DNA of 37,690 nt from Muribaculum sp. (GTDB lineage: Bacteria > Bacillota > Clostridia > Lachnospirales > Lachnospiraceae), in the NCBI GenBank assembly GCA_023663505.1, contig JAMPHH010000024.1, positions 1 through 37,690 on the forward strand, in the 5' to 3' direction. Below are positions 23,671 to 32,677 of the stretch, piece after piece. The notes under the pieces are model-generated. The model made no database searches. It saw only the letters and a list, made by a program, of their open reading frames with translations, and was not told the origin of the DNA. The position numbers and the translations under genes were made by a program. Every line of letters starts with the position of its first letter. Positions within the stretch are counted from its first letter, which is position 1.

Positions 23671-25155
23671 ATGAACAATTTACCCCAAGTGAAGGTAGGA
23701 ATCGTGGCTGTGAGCCGGGACTGCTTTCCGGAAAGCCTGTCTGTGAACAGACGGAAAGCCTTGGTGGAAGCCTACACTAAGAAGTATGGCACGGAGGGCA
23801 TCTATGAATGTCCCGTCTGTATCGTGGAGAGCGAGCTTCATATGGTGCAGGCTCTTGAGGACATCAAGAAAGCGGGCTGTAACGCACTGTGCGTGTATCT
23901 GGGCAACTTTGGCCCGGAGATTGCCGAGACGCTTCTCGCTAAGCATTTTGACGGGCCTGCGATGTTTATCGCCGCCGCCGAGGAGAGCCAGAATGATCTG
24001 GTGGGCGGACGCGGGGACGCATACTGCGGTATGCTGAACGCAAGCTATAACCTAAAGCTTCGCAACGTGAAGGCTTATATTCCGGAATATCCCGTGGGAG
24101 ATGCGGAGGACTGCGCGGATATGATTTATGAGTTCCTGCCTATTGCAAGGGCGATCATCGGATTGTCCGATTTGAAGATTATCTCCTTTGGACCCAGACC
24201 CTTGAATTTCCTTGCCTGCAATGCGCCTATCAAGCAGCTCTATAATCTGGGAGTGGAGATTGAGGAGAATTCCGAGCTGGATTTATTTGAGGCGTTTAAC
24301 AAGCATGCAGGGGACGAGAGGATTCTCGCTAAGGTCAAGGAGATGGAGGAGGAGCTGGGCGCGGGCAACCTAAAGCCTGAGGTGCTGCCTAAGCTGGCGC
24401 AATATGAGCTGACGCTTTTGGATTGGGTGGAGGCGCACAGGGGCTACCGCAAGTATGTGGCGATTGCGGGTAAGTGTTGGCCGGCGTTCCAGACACAGTT
24501 TGGGTTCGTGCCCTGCTATGTGAACAGCCGACTCACGGGAATGGGGATTCCCGTGTCCTGCGAGGTGGATATCTATGGAGCGTTAAGCGAGTTTATCGGT
24601 ACTTGTGTGAGTCAGGACGTGGTGACGCTGCTTGATATCAACAATTCCGTGCCCAAGGATATGTATGAGGAAGCCATTGACGGTAAGTTTGATTACACCC
24701 ATAAGGACACCTTCATGGGCTTCCACTGTGGAAATACCTGCTCTAAGAAGCTGTCCTTCTGCAATATGAAATACCAGATGATCATGGCGAGAAATCTGCC
24801 CGAGGAGGTGACACAGGGGACGTTGGAGGGGGATATCGTTCCCGGGGACATCACCTTCTATCGCCTGCAGTCTACGTCGGATAACAAGCTGCGGGCATAT
24901 ATCGCCCAAGGGGAGGTGCTGCCCGTTGCCACCAAGTCCTTTGGCAGTATCGGTGTGTTTGCCATTCCAGAGATGGGACGTTTCTACCGCCATGTGTTGA
25001 TTGAGAAAAATTATCCTCACCACGGCGCGGTAGCCTTCGGGCATTTTGGCAAGGCGCTCTATGAGGTGTTCAAGTATATTGGCGTGCCTGTGGAGGATTT
25101 GAATTTTAATCAGCCAAAGGGCATGATGTATCCGACGGAGAATCCGTTTGGGTGA
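23671..25155 (+). CDS. L-fucose/L-arabinose isomerase family protein
   Basis: Probable ketol isomerase converting an aldose to the ketose phosphorylated by the upstream kinase. 494 aa, matching the family of L-fucose/L-arabinose isomerase-like proteins: GIVAVSRDCFPESL, CPVCIVESELHMVQALEDIKKAGCNALCVYLGNFGPE, LKIISFGPRPLNFLACNAP, CWPAFQTQFGFVPC and FMGFHCGNTC. The start at 23671 is set by GGAGG 7 nt upstream; the frame from 23545 reads through hairpin repeats. The exact sugar is not deducible. Confidence 0.88.
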   Translation: MNNLPQVKVGIVAVSRDCFPESLSVNRRKALVEAYTKKYGTEGIYECPVCIVESELHMVQALEDIKKAGCNALCVYLGNFGPEIAETLLAKHFDGPAMFIAAAEESQNDLVGGRGDAYCGMLNASYNLKLRNVKAYIPEYPVGDAEDCADMIYEFLPIARAIIGLSDLKIISFGPRPLNFLACNAPIKQLYNLGVEIEENSELDLFEAFNKHAGDERILAKVKEMEEELGAGNLKPEVLPKLAQYELTLLDWVEAHRGYRKYVAIAGKCWPAFQTQFGFVPCYVNSRLTGMGIPVSCEVDIYGALSEFIGTCVSQDVVTLLDINNSVPKDMYEEAIDGKFDYTHKDTFMGFHCGNTCSKKLSFCNMKYQMIMARNLPEEVTQGTLEGDIVPGDITFYRLQSTSDNKLRAYIAQGEVLPVATKSFGSIGVFAIPEMGRFYRHVLIEKNYPHHGAVAFGHFGKALYEVFKYIGVPVEDLNFNQPKGMMYPTENPFG

Positions 25156-25199
25156 TGGGGCGGCAGGTCAACAGAGTTGGATTAATATGGATATCAGAG

Positions 25200-25230
25200 C
25201 AAATTGGTCAGACGAGTTCTGACCAATTTG
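25200..25230. terminator. strong hairpin between convergent genes
   Basis: CAAATTGGTCAG (25200-25211) and CTGACCAATTTG (25219-25230) pair perfectly over 12 bp with a 7-nt loop. It has little T tract on either side but sits between the isomerase and the convergent rloB remnant, so a bidirectional terminator is plausible. Confidence 0.6.
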
Positions 25231-25268
25231 CATATCTGAGACAGTGGTTTCTGACAACTTGCAAATAA

Positions 25269-25566
25269 TCACTGTTTTATCTCTCTCAGCAAATCAAACA
25301 GATCAGGAAGATTAGACCCCAATTTTCCTTTTTTCATATCATCTGATTCATCTGTACCTATTAATTCATCTATATTGGTTGTAAAACGTTCTTTAGCTTG
25401 ATTTTATCCCCAATTGTTCTCTATATTTTTCAATCCATTCAAAATAGTTCTGTTCTGTCTTGTTTCCTTCTACGGACAAGAAAACAATTCGCAAAGGTGG
25501 TTCTTGATTCGATTCTTCAGGTCTCGCAAACATAGAATTAGAATTTAGCCGAAAAGAATTTCTCAA
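25269..25566 (-). pseudogene. rloB remnant (Toprim-type partner of the ATPase)
   Basis: Immediately after the ATPase stop, a TTG-started frame with GGAGGAGG upstream reads RNSFRLNS...PPLRIVFLSVEGNKTEQNYFEWIEKYREQLGIKSS, the characteristic N-terminus of RloB proteins (PLRIVF..VEG.KTE..YF), then stops. In the next frame the sequence continues ERFTTNIDELIGTDESDD...LPDLFDLLREIKQ, which looks like an RloB C-terminus. The catalytic middle, more than 100 residues, is deleted. The gene is therefore dead, leaving the ATPase as an orphan. Confidence 0.8.
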
Positions 25567-25567
25567 A

Positions 25568-26911
25568 TTATTCCTCCTCCCCTATATCCATGTTATCCGT
25601 GCCAAAAATAGGAATAGAACCGTATCTTCCCAATAAATAGTCTTTGGCTACGGAATGATCAAAACGCTCTTTGAATTTATTTAGAGAATAGAGCTCAGAG
25701 CTATGATCCTCCTTTCGTTCCACAAACCAAATCTCATCTTGCCTGAGAATATTTAAATTCATAACGTTAGAATCATGTAGTGTAACTACTAATTGTGATG
25801 CATGTCCTTCTGTTTTCTCAAAGAATTTTTGCAGGAATTCTATGGTAAGCTTTGTATGAAAACTTCGATCAAGCTCGTCAACAAAAATAACATAATTTTC
25901 TTTTCCTTTTTGGTAAAGAGGTATTAAATCAAAAAGTCTCCTTGTTCCGTCCGATTCATCATCTAATTCAAATAAATCTGTTGGATTGCCGTGGTTCATG
26001 GTCAATTGTGATCCGACAATAATGCCTTCTTTCTGAGTAAAGCTAAATCTTTTTCCCGCAATAGTAACATCAACAGCGGCAGAAGGTTTTTTGTTATCTT
26101 CATCAAATTCCATTTGAATGCTGTGTATTACATTATCCTTTAATTCCTCAGGTAAAAATGCCAAAACCTCCTCCAGTGGCTTTTCTGCTGTTAAAACGTC
26201 CTCGATACCGGTATCAAAATAGTTTAATAATTTTCCTAACGATTCTTTCTCATCACTTTTAAACAGTTGCCCTAAGTCTCTATATTTGGTTTGCGGGAAA
26301 ATGATTATCAAGGAAGAGAACCAATCAAGTGTATCAAAAAATGAACTAAATTCCTTGCTTTCCCTAAGCTTATGGCTGCATATTTCCGCCAAAAAGCTTG
26401 TATTATCTGTTACGTCATTTGCATATATGTTAAATCTTTGTTCGTCCTCGCCATTTGCAAAATGTAAATCTGTCGAAATACCTTCTCCTGCCGCTCGTTC
26501 AAAAATACATATTTCTTTATTATTATCGCATAAATACAGCCACTCTGACAGAAATATATTCTGTGTGTATGAAATAGCGAAGCCATATGAATATACATGT
26601 CCGTTATAAGCAAAATCATATTGGAAAATCCCGGGACGATTAATTGCCAGTGAATCAATACGAAAATGCTTATTAATAGTCATACTGTTTTTTATCCCAT
26701 TTAGGGCAATATTTCTTCCAAAATTTATAGCCTTTATCAAATTGCTTTTGCCTGCAGCATTTGCGCCAAAAATAACCCCTGCCTTTAACAATCTTTTTCC
26801 GTTAATGGCAACTACCTGTTCCTTATGCCTAGTGTGTTTTCCTGCTGCCATGGAGAAAACCTGTCGTCCATTAAAAGAGCGGTAATTCTCAACCGAAAAT
26901 CTAATTAGCAT
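25568..26911 (-). CDS. RloA-like AAA family ATPase
   Basis: About 447 aa ABC/SMC-like ATPase of the AAA_15/AAA_21 type. RloA and RloB are paired genes first noted with type I restriction loci and suspected of anti-phage function. N-terminus LIRFSVENYRSFNG, Walker A GANAAGKSN from residue 49, Walker B NYVIFVDELDRSFH, and LVVTLHDSNVMN. The ATG at 26911 has GGAGGT about 7 nt upstream, better than the ATG at 26932. The partner rloB is reduced to a remnant just downstream. A promoter with an embedded palindrome lies directly upstream. The ATPase itself looks full-length. Confidence 0.85.
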   Translation of the reverse strand: MLIRFSVENYRSFNGRQVFSMAAGKHTRHKEQVVAINGKRLLKAGVIFGANAAGKSNLIKAINFGRNIALNGIKNSMTINKHFRIDSLAINRPGIFQYDFAYNGHVYSYGFAISYTQNIFLSEWLYLCDNNKEICIFERAAGEGISTDLHFANGEDEQRFNIYANDVTDNTSFLAEICSHKLRESKEFSSFFDTLDWFSSLIIIFPQTKYRDLGQLFKSDEKESLGKLLNYFDTGIEDVLTAEKPLEEVLAFLPEELKDNVIHSIQMEFDEDNKKPSAAVDVTIAGKRFSFTQKEGIIVGSQLTMNHGNPTDLFELDDESDGTRRLFDLIPLYQKGKENYVIFVDELDRSFHTKLTIEFLQKFFEKTEGHASQLVVTLHDSNVMNLNILRQDEIWFVERKEDHSSELYSLNKFKERFDHSVAKDYLLGRYGSIPIFGTDNMDIGEEE

Positions 26912-26939
26912 AATTGACACCTCCATCACCAATAAGAAT

Positions 26940-26968
26940 ATTATATGTGATTATATCACATATTGCAA
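26940..26968 (-). promoter_or_regulatory. promoter of the RloA-like gene with embedded operator palindrome
   Basis: On the minus strand TTGCAA (26963-26968) and TATAAT (26940-26945) have a 17-bp spacer. A perfect 9-bp inverted repeat, ATATGTGAT-n3-ATCACATAT (26943-26963), fills the spacer and overlaps both boxes, a classical repressor-site position. No cognate repressor gene is adjacent. Confidence 0.7.
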
Positions 26969-27057
26969 CTGGTTTTATCGGTTATAGGTGGCAAAAATCA
27001 ATTCGACAGATTTTGCAATATGTGCTTTTTTCACATTTAGCGACATTTTGCGCAAGT

Positions 27058-28443
27058 TTATTTGCGTTCAGCAAGCTCGATATCCGTAGGCACTACCCTC
27101 GAGATTGCCTTGGAATCCCCCTCGCTCCAAATGTACGTCACCTTAAACCTTTTTCCCGCATTTTCCCTCACAAACTCTGCAAGCTCCGGTAATTCCGTCA
27201 TATCCACATCGACAAAATGCGTAAAGCCAAAACCATCATCGGAGCTTGGACACTCAAACACAAAGACTCCATCTTTTTCATACATCATATCGTCCCCATA
27301 AAATATATGTGTACTGTTATCAGGTTCATGCTCCGGAGGCGCCATCTCGGACGAAATAGAAATCACGCTGTATCCGTCAAAGCAGCTATAAGGATTCTTG
27401 ACCAGCTCTATCGTGGTCTTGTAGTCATAGACAGCCGAGCTTCCGGTAATTGCAACTTCACGATCTGCGACAATCCTCACTCCGTCGTCCGTGTACTCGT
27501 AATCATATCCTGTGATCCGACTGCTGTTCAACGGGCTTGAAGCGTCGCGGCTGTCTATAAAACCGTCAATTTCAGAGGAAAAGTCCACATAAGTATTTGT
27601 GAGGGAGTATTGGATATAGTTGACCTCCTCCACACTGATCAGCCCATCGTTTTCCATGGAAAGCATATCCAGATAATCACATGCTGACCATGAATTCTGA
27701 ATGAATCTGGCGATAAAAAATTCCTTCCAGTCTTCACGGTTTACGCAGCTGATATCGAAGGGGTCAAATGCAGGAGCCAAGTCAGAGATTGCCTCTTTTA
27801 AATTATCCCCCATACAAAATTCCGCAGGATATTCATATGGCTGAATCCCTAATGCTTCATAATCAGGCGCATCAGCGTATTCTTGTGTCAGGCTTTCTGA
27901 GCCTGCGTCATTTTGTGCTGCCTGAGCCACGCCTGCGGAGTCATTCGTTTCCGGGATTTCCTTCGAGGCGCAATAGAGAAATTGAGCTTCTTCCTGAAGG
28001 GTCTTTGTATAGTACACGTTTATCTCATTCACACCATACTCTAAAATATAATAGTTAAAAACAACCGTGCCATCAGAAAATACCTGTTCAGGGTATTTTA
28101 GATAGATTTTATTGCTTTCTATGGCTTCTATGTTAGATGAATTAGCCAGAAAGCGATAGGAGGACGCTGATTCATAATCGGAGATATCATATCCCTCAGA
28201 TGTTTTGGAGATAGTCAAATAACCTGTTCCATAATCCGATGCATAGGCATATTCCCCTGTCAGATTTTCCAACACATCATCATTTTGCGTTGCCTGAGCT
28301 TCATGAGTGTTGTCGGTCTCGGCAGTATTGGCGGTATCGGTTATTACATTCATTTGCGCGTCTTCCGGATTCTCTGGCTGAGTACATGCTGAAAGTATAA
28401 TGATTATCGCTGCAAGTCCAAAGGTATATGTGAATTTTTTCAT
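27058..28443 (-). CDS. large secreted lipoprotein of unknown family
   Basis: 461 aa. The N-terminus MKKFTYTFGLAAIIIILSACTQ is a typical lipoprotein signal with lipobox LSAC, so the mature protein should be anchored to the outer face of the membrane. A Thr/Glu/Ala-rich linker follows. The segment LTGEYAYASDYG and a later LTQEYADAPDYE are similar, hinting at an internal repeat. The C-terminal domain (DGVFVFECPSSDDGFG, then VDMTELPELAEFVRENAGKRFKVTYIWSEGDS) looks like a compact beta domain. It shares the strand with two more exported proteins behind it. Family not recognised. Confidence 0.8.
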   Translation of the reverse strand: MKKFTYTFGLAAIIIILSACTQPENPEDAQMNVITDTANTAETDNTHEAQATQNDDVLENLTGEYAYASDYGTGYLTISKTSEGYDISDYESASSYRFLANSSNIEAIESNKIYLKYPEQVFSDGTVVFNYYILEYGVNEINVYYTKTLQEEAQFLYCASKEIPETNDSAGVAQAAQNDAGSESLTQEYADAPDYEALGIQPYEYPAEFCMGDNLKEAISDLAPAFDPFDISCVNREDWKEFFIARFIQNSWSACDYLDMLSMENDGLISVEEVNYIQYSLTNTYVDFSSEIDGFIDSRDASSPLNSSRITGYDYEYTDDGVRIVADREVAITGSSAVYDYKTTIELVKNPYSCFDGYSVISISSEMAPPEHEPDNSTHIFYGDDMMYEKDGVFVFECPSSDDGFGFTHFVDVDMTELPELAEFVRENAGKRFKVTYIWSEGDSKAISRVVPTDIELAERK

Positions 28444-28528
28444 AATTGGTCTCCTCTGTGGTGTTTTCTTGATACTTTCTTTATACGCCTGCTAATGCTG
28501 CAATGGCAGGATAAGAAGCTCGACTTGG

Positions 28529-28966
28529 TTAGGGAACCGAAATAATATCATGGGTCAGGATAAAATCAAAAACAAGCTGCTCATTTATCTCACTCACGGT
28601 TCCGTTTTCCAAAGTACCCTGCCCCGTAAAGGTCAATATGGTTTGTCCGTCTTTGGTTTCTACATGGGCTGAGAGAACCCTTGGGGAGCGGTAGGTGGTA
28701 AGGAGGTAGCGTTCCATCGCACTTTCCTGCTCAGAGTAGGTCGCAATATGTTCTTTTACCAAGTCTGAATATCCCCACAAGCTTTCCTTGCTGATAATCA
28801 GTCGGGGCATCGAGGTGGTGCCATCTGCTGATACACTGTATGTAATCTCCAGACGCGGGTGGTGGTATCGGTATAATTGCACTGCCCCAAATATGACAAT
28901 CATAATAAATCCAATAAAGGACAGAAAGACTAAAATAAATTTTATATACCTTCCCAATACTTTCAT
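28529..28966 (-). CDS. single-pass membrane protein, unknown
   Basis: 145 aa from the ATG at 28966, preceded by GGAGGAG; the frame open to 29038 has no such site. One N-terminal helix (YIKFILVFLSFIGFIMIVIFGAVQLY) followed by about 110 extracytoplasmic residues (LEITYSVSADGTTSMPRLIISKESLWGYSD...). It lies in a run of exported proteins on the minus strand, about 70 bp from the next. The family is unknown to me. Confidence 0.75.
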   Translation of the reverse strand: MKVLGRYIKFILVFLSFIGFIMIVIFGAVQLYRYHHPRLEITYSVSADGTTSMPRLIISKESLWGYSDLVKEHIATYSEQESAMERYLLTTYRSPRVLSAHVETKDGQTILTFTGQGTLENGTVSEINEQLVFDFILTHDIISVP

Positions 28967-29037
28967 GTGATTCTCCTCCCATCTATTCAAACAACATTCT
29001 CCATTTAAAAAATTCCTTCTACTACCCCCATACCGCA

Positions 29038-29811
29038 CTAATTATTGTAAGCGTCATATACTGTATCCATTTGCCCGTTTATTACAGGAATACCGTCTGA
29101 ATAGCTTACAGTTGACATTTCTGATAACCCGTAATTTTCTATGATGCGATTATATATTTCGTTTTCCACCTCTGTATCATTTATATAGAACTTGTTTTCG
29201 CCACTGTCAAATTGTGTGATGATTTGCGCTACATCTTTACGGATAGCATTCCCATTCTCTATTGTATAATAGGAGATTTGGTAGAATCGCTGCCCTGATG
29301 CTGCAGACTCCCATTCTGAAGCAAAAATATTCTCTTTTTCCCTATACGTAAATCCTCCATATTGTCCATACCAACCGACACCATCATCTGACAAGACAGG
29401 GACTGCTTCCCCGTTTTCAATTGTAAACAAATAGCCGCCGTCTGAGTGTGCTTCTCCGAAGAAAACAACCATTTCCTTAGTGCTGTCGTCATTTAAATCT
29501 ATAAATGAAACGGTAAAATCCGTTTTGCCCGCCGCTATATAATCCTGAAGTACGTTTATATAAAGCTCAATAGGATTATCCGGGGCGAGGTTCTCTATTG
29601 CCGTAGCTTCGGTTTCCGGTTCAAGCTCAGCGGTCGCTTGCTCTGTCTGCATATTCTGAATATTCCCTTTGGAAGCTCCCGTTTTACTACAAGCGGTAAA
29701 CGATATAACAGCCAAGATAGCTATCATGCCAATAATGTTTTTGCGTGGTTTTCTGATTGGACTCCAAACATTAAAAGAAATATTTTGGGGCTTTACAAAC
29801 TTGATAAACAT
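29038..29811 (-). CDS. secreted lipoprotein, unknown family
   Basis: About 257 aa from the ATG at 29811 (GGGAG upstream). After a basic N-region, KNIIGMIAILAVISFTACSK gives a signal peptide with lipobox FTAC. The linker is Thr/Glu-rich (TEQATAELEPETEATAIE). The body has FIDLNDDSTKEMVVFFGE, a pattern of EF-hand-like or FG-GAP-like calcium-loop segments found in many Lachnospiraceae lipoproteins, and DGGYLFTIENGEAVPV. The frame could start as far up as 29934, but that would place the signal peptide deep inside the protein. Confidence 0.75.
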   Translation of the reverse strand: MFIKFVKPQNISFNVWSPIRKPRKNIIGMIAILAVISFTACSKTGASKGNIQNMQTEQATAELEPETEATAIENLAPDNPIELYINVLQDYIAAGKTDFTVSFIDLNDDSTKEMVVFFGEAHSDGGYLFTIENGEAVPVLSDDGVGWYGQYGGFTYREKENIFASEWESAASGQRFYQISYYTIENGNAIRKDVAQIITQFDSGENKFYINDTEVENEIYNRIIENYGLSEMSTVSYSDGIPVINGQMDTVYDAYNN

Positions 29812-29942
29812 CTGTGGCACACTCCCTTTGTCTACAATGTAAATCATGGCTTCATAATAACATTTTTCCTGCCATTGCGCAAATATTTCCAAAATCTCTA
29901 AATCTTCTGAAAATTTTCTCCTAACTTTTCCCAAATTAACTA

Positions 29943-29971
29943 TTGCTTTTTAACTGTTAAGAGACTATACT
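29943..29971 (+). promoter_or_regulatory. promoter of the MATE gene
   Basis: TTGCTT (29943-29948) and TATACT (29966-29971), 17-bp spacer, 45 bp ahead of the start codon, in the divergent spacer with the lipoprotein gene. Confidence 0.65.
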
Positions 29972-30016
29972 CTGAATCGCAGTAAAGGATTTTGTGGAAT
30001 GAAGGAAGGCAGGGCA

Positions 30017-31384
30017 ATGACAAAGGATTTGACAAACGGTTCTCCGATGAAGCTGATTCTGGGGTTCGCAGTACCAATGTTTTTGGGATTTCTGTTTCAG
30101 CAATTTTATAATCTGGTGGACACGGTGATAGTGGGAAGGTTTCTGGGAGTGGACGATCTGGCAAGCGTGGGCGCCACGGGCGCGATTAACTTTCTGATTA
30201 TCGGATTCTGTATGGGTGTGTGCAACGGGTTCTCGATTCCCGTATCTCACAAATTCGGCGCGGGGGATTTTGAGGGCGTCCGCAGATATGTGGCGAACAG
30301 CATGTGGCTTGGAATCGGGTTCGCCGTCGTGCTGACTGCGGTGACCACGATATTTTGTCGGGATATTCTGGTGCTGATGCGCACGCCTGACAATATTTTG
30401 GAGGGTGCGTATACTTATATTCTGATTATCTTTATGGGGATACCCGCGACCTTCCTCTACAATACGGTATCGGGAATCATTCGCGCACTGGGGGATTCCA
30501 AGACGCCCGTGATATTCCTTGTGCTGTCCTCTTTTATCAATATCGGACTGGATCTGCTCTTTATCATCAGCTTGGAGATGGGAGTGGCGGGAGCGGCGTT
30601 TGCCACGGTGATCGCGCAGGTGTTGGCAGGGGTCGGGTGTCTTTTGTTCATGATCCGGAAGTTTGAAATACTCCATATCAGGCGGGGAGAGTGGACTCCT
30701 GACGGGCATATGATGCGGGTTTTGTGCGGAATGGGCGTTCCCATGGGGCTGCAGTATTCTATCACGGCGATTGGCAGCGTGATATTGCAGAGTGCCACGA
30801 ACACACTGGGTTCCATGGCGGTCGCCGCTATCACGGCGGGGAACAGAGTGAGCTGTTTCCTTGCGTGTCCCTTTGACGCCTTGGGCTCCACGATGGCTAC
30901 CTACGGCGGGCAAAATGTGGGTGCGGGCAAGCTGGAGCGTCTGGATAAGGGGCTGAGATCCTGTGTGATTCTGGGCGCGTGTTATTCCGTGCTCGCCTTT
31001 CTGATCGTATTGGTCGGGGGAGAGAAGCTTGCGGGATTATTCGTGGAGAGCAGTGAAGATGAGATTATAGGAAATGTGAAGCTGTTCCTGATATTCAATA
31101 CGGCGACATATTTTCTGTTGGCGTTGGTCAACATCGTCCGCTTCATGATACAGGGCATGGGATTCCCCACCTTTGCGATTCTGGCGGGGGTGCTAGAGAT
31201 GGTGGCGCGTTCAATCGCCGCCGTGGTGTTGGTGCCAAGCCTTGGCTACATGGGCGTGTGCATGGGCAATCCCATAGCGTGGGTATTCGCGGACGTGTTC
31301 CTTATCCCCGCGTATTTCATCGTGCGCGGCAGGCTGTTTAGAAGACACGGGGGAGAGCAGACTCAATCCGCCGTATCGTCCTGA
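30017..31384 (+). CDS. MATE family efflux transporter
   Basis: Cation-coupled multidrug or metabolite exporter in the cytoplasmic membrane. About 455 aa with 12 hydrophobic helices in two related halves. Family marks: MKLILGFAVPMFLGFLFQQFYNLVDTVIVGRFLG in TM1, GATGAINFLIIGFCMGVCNGFSIPVSHKFGAGD, and LGDSKTPVIFLVLSSFINIGLDLLFI. The ATG at 30017 has GGAAGG at a better distance than the ATG at 29999. Substrate unknown. The 3' end overlaps a small minus-strand gene by 22 nt. Confidence 0.94.
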   Translation: MTKDLTNGSPMKLILGFAVPMFLGFLFQQFYNLVDTVIVGRFLGVDDLASVGATGAINFLIIGFCMGVCNGFSIPVSHKFGAGDFEGVRRYVANSMWLGIGFAVVLTAVTTIFCRDILVLMRTPDNILEGAYTYILIIFMGIPATFLYNTVSGIIRALGDSKTPVIFLVLSSFINIGLDLLFIISLEMGVAGAAFATVIAQVLAGVGCLLFMIRKFEILHIRRGEWTPDGHMMRVLCGMGVPMGLQYSITAIGSVILQSATNTLGSMAVAAITAGNRVSCFLACPFDALGSTMATYGGQNVGAGKLERLDKGLRSCVILGACYSVLAFLIVLVGGEKLAGLFVESSEDEIIGNVKLFLIFNTATYFLLALVNIVRFMIQGMGFPTFAILAGVLEMVARSIAAVVLVPSLGYMGVCMGNPIAWVFADVFLIPAYFIVRGRLFRRHGGEQTQSAVSS

Positions 31385-31473
31385 TCTGCCGCGATAGCGG
31401 AGACAACAGAGGAAACTACTGAGATAACAACTGCAATGATGATGATTAACATTCCGCCAAATAAAATAAACAT
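31363..31473 (-). CDS. 36-residue single-pass membrane peptide
   Basis: MFILFGGMLIIIIAVVISVV followed by SSVVSAIAADQDDTAD: one hydrophobic helix and an acidic tail. It is too short for usual gene calling, but AAAGGAG precedes the ATG and a near-consensus promoter lies 45 bp upstream at 31518-31546. It converges with the MATE gene and overlaps its last codons. It could be a small regulatory membrane protein or a type I toxin-like peptide; no antisense RNA is evident. Confidence 0.6.
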   Translation of the reverse strand: MFILFGGMLIIIIAVVISVVSSVVSAIAADQDDTAD

Positions 31474-31517
31474 AGTATGATTCTCCTTTGATGAATAATT
31501 GCAATAAATTTATAAGA

Positions 31518-31546
31518 ATTATACCATAGTTATCGCGTAAAGACAA
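31518..31546 (-). promoter_or_regulatory. promoter of the small membrane peptide
   Basis: On the minus strand TTGTCT (31541-31546) and perfect TATAAT (31518-31523), 17-bp spacer. Confidence 0.7.
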
Positions 31547-31681
31547 CAGTGGAGTTTTTTAAAATATTAAGCCGTAATTTGTGCTTTTTTACCAAATTTT
31601 AGGAAAAGTTAATGGAATTGAGGGGTATTTTTATGGTATAATAAGTCTAAAAATTTATTGATTATTTAGAGGTGAATTTAA

Positions 31682-32592
31682 ATGAATCAGAATTTCTATG
31701 AAGAAATTAAAAACATTCTAATATCAGCAAGGAATAAAGTATATCACACTGCAAATTTTGCGATGGTAGAGGCTTATTGGAATATTGGAAAATCAATTAT
31801 AGAAGAACAGGGCGGGAACGAAAAAGCGGAATATGGAACCGGTTTGCTTAAAGAATTGTCAAAACAGATGACACAGGATTTTGGAAAAGGCTTTACAGTA
31901 ACAAATCTGAAATATATGAGGCAGTTCTATTTGACATTTCCAAATAGTCACGCACTGCGTGACGAATTAAGCTGGACGCATTATAGACTTTTGATGAAGG
32001 TAGAAAACAATAATGCACGAGAATTTTATATGCAGGAAGCGGTAAAGGCACAGTGGAGTACCAGACAGCTTGAGCGACAAATAAATTCTTTTTTTATGAA
32101 AGCGATTTAGAAAAAGCATTGATTACTCATCTGTAAAAATTCCTCTTGGAGCTTGGCAGAGGATTTTCATTTGTTGCAAGACAGAAACGTATTACATTTG
32201 ATGGACGCCATTTTAGAATTGACCTTGTGTTCTATAATTATATATTGAAATGTTTTGTTCTGATAGATTTAAAAGTTGGAGATTTGACACATCAGGATTT
32301 GGGGCAAATGCAGATGTATGTACATTATTATGAAAGAGAGCTTATGACTGAAGGAGATAATCCCCCGATTGGTATTGTACTTTGTGCGGATAAAAGCGAA
32401 TCTGTAGTCAGGTACACCTTGCCCGAAATGGAGACACAGATTTTTGCTTCTAAATATAAGCTGTATTTACCGAGTGAGGAGGAATTATTAAAAGAGTTGA
32501 ATCAGGAATACAGGGCATTAGAAGACGGTAAGTTAGAAGCAGAAAGAAATAGTCAGTTGGAAGGGGATTCTCAAAGGACAGAATCGGTATGA
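31682..32592 (+). pseudogene. broken yhcG-type (DUF1016) nuclease gene
   Basis: The N-terminal DUF1016 domain is intact from the ATG at 31682 (YGTGLLKELSKQMTQDFGKGFTVTNLKYMRQFYLTFP, then RQLERQINSFF). It then shifts frame at 32095-32105, losing about 50 residues that normally follow. It resumes ESDLEKALITHL, hits a TAA where relatives have Gln (HLQKFLLELG), and continues LELGRGFSFVARQKRITFDG, IDLVFYN and VLIDLK. So a deletion plus a nonsense change inactivate it. The nuclease core residues are still readable, so decay is recent. The 3' end runs into an antitoxin relic. Confidence 0.85.
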
Positions 32593-32674
32593 GTATGATT
32601 TTGATGAAATGAATCCTGAAATTGCAAGAATGTTTGGAGTGGTGGAAGGAATCCTATGCGTAGCGGGGTGTTGA
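32546..32674 (+). pseudogene. antitoxin gene relic fused to the yhcG remnant
   Basis: In the frame shifted from yhcG, the sequence reads KGILKGQNRYEYDFDEMNPEIARMFGVVEGI, closely matching the C-terminus of the intact antitoxin at 33289 (GIAKGQKLYDDDYDFDEMNPEIAKMFGVVE). The N-terminal half is gone, and no toxin frame follows. The end of the yhcG frame (DSQRTESV) is merely this sequence read out of frame. Confidence 0.75.
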
Positions 32675-32677
32675 CCT

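Noticed and set aside
29957..30913. 318-codon minus-strand frame opposite the MATE gene
   Set aside because: Composition is rich in His, Arg and Gln, typical of a shadow frame; the plus-strand MATE gene explains the region.
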